Origin: GCA-2861595 sp035525365
GTDB lineage: Bacteria > Actinomycetota > Acidimicrobiia > Acidimicrobiales > GCA-2861595
Length of the DNA stretch: 26,666 nucleotides
Direction of reading: 5' to 3'
Assembly: GCA_035525365.1 (NCBI GenBank)
Contig: DATLEK010000125.1
Location: 1 to 26,666 of the forward strand
A model generated the notes under the pieces. That model worked only from the letters and a program-made list of their open reading frames with translations. It was not told the DNA's origin and searched no databases. Below, piece by piece: positions 24,233 through 26,666 of this stretch. A program made the translations under genes and the position numbers. The first letter of the stretch is position 1; each line of letters opens with the position of its first letter.

Positions 24233-25000
24233 CTAGGGAGTGGGAACGCCGCCGTGGCGGTGGCCGGCGGAGTTGCCGGCAACTCCGTCAGCGTTCTTGC
24301 CGACGTTCTCGGCGGCCCTCTCGTTGGCATGATCGTCGGGATGGTCAGCGCTGGACTGGCCATTCTCCACGCCGGCCTCGGACTTACCGTGCTCCTCGTC
24401 GGACTTCCCAGGGCTGGCCGGCTTGTTGGAGTTTTCCGTCTGGGGCGCGTTGGGAGCGTGCACGGGCTTGCCGCAATCCTGCTTCGCCGCGACCTGACGC
24501 TCGTTGACGTCGGTGTCGGGGTCCTTCGCCGTCCCGCTCACATGCTGGCCGTGGTTGCCGGCGAACCCTGGGCGACAGTTGGCGGTGGAACGGGTGACAC
24601 CGTGGGTGCCGGCCGGCTGACCTGCGGTGCGGGCGTCTTTCTTGGCCGCCTTGGCCGCGTTCTTGGCCGCGTGGTCGGGCTTGCCGTTGCCGTTCTCGTC
24701 GTCAGCGTCGTCAGGATCGGCAACCACGCCGAGGGTCACCTTGTTAAGAGCCTCCTGGGCAGCGTTGCTGGCCGAGGGGGGAAGGATGACGCTCGGGGCA
24801 GCAGCGGCGAGGCCCATGCCTCCGAGGAGGGAGCCGGCGAGGAGGGAGCCCACCATCAGGGGGCGGAGCCGGCTACGGCTCGGCGCCACGGGCACGGAGG
24901 CCATGAGGTTGCGGTGGGAGGCGACGACCTCGGGATCGACGGGCTGATTGCCCAGGGAGTGGAGGCGGCGGGTGATGGGATCGTTCTCTGTGGGTTCCAT
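24233..25000 (-). CDS. Single-pass membrane protein with acidic extracytoplasmic tail, possible anti-sigma partner
   Basis: A 255-residue protein of no recognised family. Residues 1-46 are hydrophilic and probably cytoplasmic (MEPTENDPITRRLHSLG, PVDPEVVASHRNLM). Residues 47-73 are a membrane helix (PLMVGSLLAGSLLGGMGLAA). The rest is outside, low-complexity, rich in Asp, Asn, Ala, Lys and His, with two cysteines (C142, C176) that could form a disulphide. DPDDADDENGNGKPD (95-109) resembles a calcium-binding Asp loop of thrombospondin type 3 or dockerin kind. It follows the ECF sigma gene by 67 bp on the same strand, and the short cytoplasmic N terminus suits a sigma-binding region, so an anti-sigma role is my guess. 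No ribosome-binding site is obvious. Confidence 0.72.
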   Translation of the reverse strand: MEPTENDPITRRLHSLGNQPVDPEVVASHRNLMASVPVAPSRSRLRPLMVGSLLAGSLLGGMGLAAAAPSVILPPSASNAAQEALNKVTLGVVADPDDADDENGNGKPDHAAKNAAKAAKKDARTAGQPAGTHGVTRSTANCRPGFAGNHGQHVSGTAKDPDTDVNERQVAAKQDCGKPVHAPNAPQTENSNKPASPGKSDEEHGKSEAGVENGQSSADHPDDHANERAAENVGKNADGVAGNSAGHRHGGVPTP

Positions 25001-25067
25001 GTTGTATCGGTAAGCGCCGGCGCCGGCCGCCGGGATACGGCTTGACCGGAAAATCTCCAGAAGCTTC

Positions 25068-25538
25068 TCAGCGGTCTCCGGCCAACGCCCGCTCCAGCGC
25101 CTCGAGGGCCCGGTGTTGCATGGCCTTGACGGCGCCCACCCGCCGGCGGGTGATGCGGGCCACGTCCTCCAGAGCAAGATCGGCGACGAACCGCAACACC
25201 ACCACCTCCCGCTGCTCGGCGGTGAGGCTGGCGAGGGCGGCAAGCAGCTCCGAGTCGAGGGCCGCCGCGGGCTCCATTGCCGGCCGATCAGGCAGCGTCG
25301 ATGAGCTGACCGGTGGGCGGCGGGAGGCGGCGCGAGCGGCGTCGATCAGGCGGTTGTGGGCGATGGAGAACACCCACCGCCGGCAGGCGGCGTCGTCACC
25401 GCGGAACTTCCGCCAGTCCCGTGCCACCTGGAGGAACACCTCGCCCAGGACGTCTTCGGGGTCAGCAGCCCGCTGGGAGCGCAGGTAACCCAGAACGGCA
25501 GGTGCGAAGGCCCGGTAGGCCTCGCCGGCGTTCTGCAC
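25068..25538 (-). CDS. ECF-type RNA polymerase sigma factor
   Basis: A 156-residue two-domain sigma factor. Region 2 is at about residues 6-75 (AYRAFAPAVLGYLRSQRAADPEDVLGEVFLQVARDW, then RRWVFSIAHNRLIDAAR, which contacts the -10). Region 4 is at about 95-152 (LLAALASLTAEQREVVVLRFVADLALEDVARITRRRVGAVK, contacting the -35). A Pro/Ser-rich linker joins them. The frame is open to 25571, but the GTG at 25538 has GGAGG 9 bases upstream and starts 5 bp after the acetyltransferase stop, so I prefer it. The downstream membrane protein may be its regulator. Targets are unknown. Confidence 0.9.
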   Translation of the reverse strand: MQNAGEAYRAFAPAVLGYLRSQRAADPEDVLGEVFLQVARDWRKFRGDDAACRRWVFSIAHNRLIDAARAASRRPPVSSSTLPDRPAMEPAAALDSELLAALASLTAEQREVVVLRFVADLALEDVARITRRRVGAVKAMQHRALEALERALAGDR

Positions 25539-25543
25539 CCCGC

Positions 25544-25984
25544 TCAGCCTCCGACCGCTGACCACCGCCACACGTTGGTGTCCCTGAGCTGGAACCCGAG
25601 CCGCCGGTACAGCCGGTTGGCGGACTCCCTGGTGGGGCGGGAGGTGAGGTCCACCGTCCGGGCCCCCACGTCCCCGGCGATGCGGAGGGCCTCCCGGGTC
25701 AGGGCCTCGCCCGTTCCCTGTCCGCGGGCGGACTCGTCCACCACCACGTCCTCGATCCAGGCCCTGAGCCCGGTGGGGATGCGGAACACCACGAGGGTGA
25801 GGGTGCCCACGATCCGGCCGGCGCCACCGCGTGCCACCAGCAGGTGGGTGCCCGGCGCCTCGACCATCTCCGCCAGCTCGGCTCGTCCCGTCGCCGGCGA
25901 CGATCTCGAGAGTTGAGGAACGAGACGGGCGAAGGCCTCCAGCAGCTCCTCGTCCACCGAGAGCGCCTCGGTGACGGTGGTCAC
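25544..25984 (-). CDS. GNAT-family N-acetyltransferase
   Basis: A 146-residue GNAT. The acetyl-CoA pyrophosphate-binding loop is RGQGTG (87-92) in VVVDESARGQGTGEALTREAL, preceded by the strand AWIEDVVV and followed by RESANRLYRRLGFQLRDTNVWRW, the usual C-terminal motif. The substrate is not predictable. The GTG start overlaps the citrate synthase stop (GTGA), so the upstream extension of the frame is not used. It is likely co-transcribed with citrate synthase upstream and the sigma factor downstream. Confidence 0.9.
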   Translation of the reverse strand: MTTVTEALSVDEELLEAFARLVPQLSRSSPATGRAELAEMVEAPGTHLLVARGGAGRIVGTLTLVVFRIPTGLRAWIEDVVVDESARGQGTGEALTREALRIAGDVGARTVDLTSRPTRESANRLYRRLGFQLRDTNVWRWSAVGG

Positions 25985-26666
25985 CCGACGTCGGGGACGG
26001 GCTGAGGCGGGGGCGGGCCCACGTAGCGGGCGCTGGGCCGCATGATGCGGTTGTCGGCCGCCTGCTCGAGGATGTTGGCGCACCAGCCGATCGTGCGGCT
26101 GGAGGCGAACGTGGGAGTGAACAGCTCGCGGGGCAGGCCGCAGCGGTCCATGACCACGCCGGCGTAGAACTCGACGTTGGCGTAGAGGTTGCGCCCCGGC
26201 TTCAGCTCGGCGAGCACGTCGACCACGGTCTGCTCCACGCCCTTCGCGAAGTCGATCTTGTCGGCCCCGATGCGTTCGGCCACGCCCCGCAGGAACACCG
26301 ATCGGGGGTCGTCGGTCTTGTAGACCCGGTGCCCGAACCCCATGATCTTGTCGCCCTTGTTCACGGCGCGGGTGAGGTACGGGCGGGCGTTGTCGATCGT
26401 GCCGATCGCGTCGAGCAGGTCGAGGGCCCGCGATGGCGCCCCGCCGTGGAGCGGACCGGACAGCGCGCCCATGCCGCCGACGATCGCCGCAGCCACGTCG
26501 GCCCCGGACGAGGTGATCACCCGCGCCGCGAAGGTCGATGCGTTGAAGCCGTGGTCGATCGTGGTGATCTGGTACTGCTCGACCGCCCGCCCCTTCTCCG
26601 GATCCGGCTCCTCACCGGCGAGCATCCAGAGGTAGTTAGCGCCGTAGCCCAGGTCGTTGCGAGGCG
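25981..26666 (-). CDS. gltA: Citrate synthase, C-terminal part
   Basis: The frame runs off the right edge; about 228 residues are seen, starting RNDLGYGANYLWMLAGEEPDPEK-like. It condenses oxaloacetate with acetyl-CoA. Seen: TTIDHGFNASTFAAR with the first His, GALSGPLHGGAPSRA with the second His, KIMGFGHRVYKTDDPR, and FTPTFASSRTIGWCANILEQ. The catalytic Asp, in NVDFYSG of E. coli GltA (D362), is Glu here (YANVEFYAGVV). I believe this variant occurs in other actinobacterial citrate/2-methylcitrate synthases, so activity on propionyl-CoA cannot be excluded. The C terminus is PSARYVGPPPPQPVPDVG. Confidence 0.93.
   Translation of the reverse strand, partial: PRNDLGYGANYLWMLAGEEPDPEKGRAVEQYQITTIDHGFNASTFAARVITSSGADVAAAIVGGMGALSGPLHGGAPSRALDLLDAIGTIDNARPYLTRAVNKGDKIMGFGHRVYKTDDPRSVFLRGVAERIGADKIDFAKGVEQTVVDVLAELKPGRNLYANVEFYAGVVMDRCGLPRELFTPTFASSRTIGWCANILEQAADNRIMRPSARYVGPPPPQPVPDVG

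Noticed and set aside
24640..24690. Tandem CTTGGCCGC-like repeats
   Set aside because: They encode an Ala/Lys-rich stretch (KNAAKAAKKDA) of the membrane protein, so codon repetition explains them; not a CRISPR or iteron array.
24254..25045. A long plus-strand frame with apparent hydrophobic Val/Gly/Leu segments
   Set aside because: It is the complement of the acidic low-complexity membrane protein gene, whose hydrophilic codons read as hydrophobic on the other strand; no supporting start signal or family.
25059..25068. AGAAGCTTCT palindrome at the sigma factor stop
   Set aside because: Ten-base palindrome partly in coding sequence with no second copy nearby; too weak for an operator call.

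Overview
The window is about 26.7 kb of very GC-rich, gene-dense DNA. It looks like a chromosomal segment from a high-GC actinobacterium, most likely outside the well-studied mycobacteria and streptomycetes. An Acidimicrobiia-like lineage is my inference from protein style, not something proved here. Supporting signs are GTG/TTG starts, ATGA/GTGA/TTGA gene overlaps, an IdeR/DtxR-type regulator, an InhA-type enoyl reductase, a FAS-II cluster with an AccD6-like carboxyltransferase, Ku-based end joining, and several start codons with no Shine-Dalgarno sequence and a TAnnnT box just upstream, as in leaderless transcripts. I see no insertion sequence, prophage, tRNA, rRNA or CRISPR array.

Layout, left to right. 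(1) 2-463: C-terminal part of a DtxR/IdeR metal-dependent repressor, convergent with a HelD-type RNA polymerase-recycling ATPase (470-2653, minus). (2) 2713-6018: haem operon hemE-hemH(cpfC)-hemY(cgoX), followed on the opposite strand by a hemerythrin-domain protein. (3) 6679-9431: bacterial non-homologous end joining split into three genes, ligase, Ku and LigD-type polymerase, with no nuclease domain seen. (4) A perfect 19-bp inverted repeat spans the end of the polymerase gene and the start of an apolipoprotein N-acyltransferase (lnt) whose catalytic Cys is Ser. (5) 10922-11583: VapBC-type toxin-antitoxin pair. (6) 11635-13477: TPP riboswitch and thiC. (7) 13496-14899 (minus): one polypeptide made of two complete NarL-type response regulators. 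(8) An inverted-repeat element at 14946-15037. (9) 15037-22223 (minus): a tightly packed type II fatty-acid synthesis operon, fabD / degenerate biotinyl-domain protein / fabH / fabG / acpP / fabF / accD-like / fabI / gtrA-like. (10) 22335-23096: a divergent regulator with two MerR-type helix-turn-helix domains. (11) A lipoprotein lytic transglycosylase. (12) Minus strand 25000-24233, 25538-25068, 25984-25544 and 26666-25981: a membrane-anchored acidic protein, an ECF sigma factor, a GNAT acetyltransferase, and the C-terminal part of citrate synthase (runs off the window).

How it works together. The haem genes fit the coproporphyrin-dependent route used by actinobacteria, but the last enzyme (ChdC/HemQ) is not here. 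The fab operon holds condensation, both reductions, ACP, malonyl transfer and a carboxyltransferase, but no 3-hydroxyacyl-ACP dehydratase and no biotin carboxylase. The divergent double-MerR protein is the obvious candidate regulator of that operon. The ECF sigma factor and the downstream single-pass membrane protein look like a sigma/anti-sigma-type pair. No single wholly new system stands out. The most unusual items are the palindrome at the polymerase/lnt junction, the Ser-for-Cys Lnt, the REC-HTH-REC-HTH protein, the non-biotinylatable biotinyl-domain protein in the fab operon, and the paired 24-nt inverted repeats.
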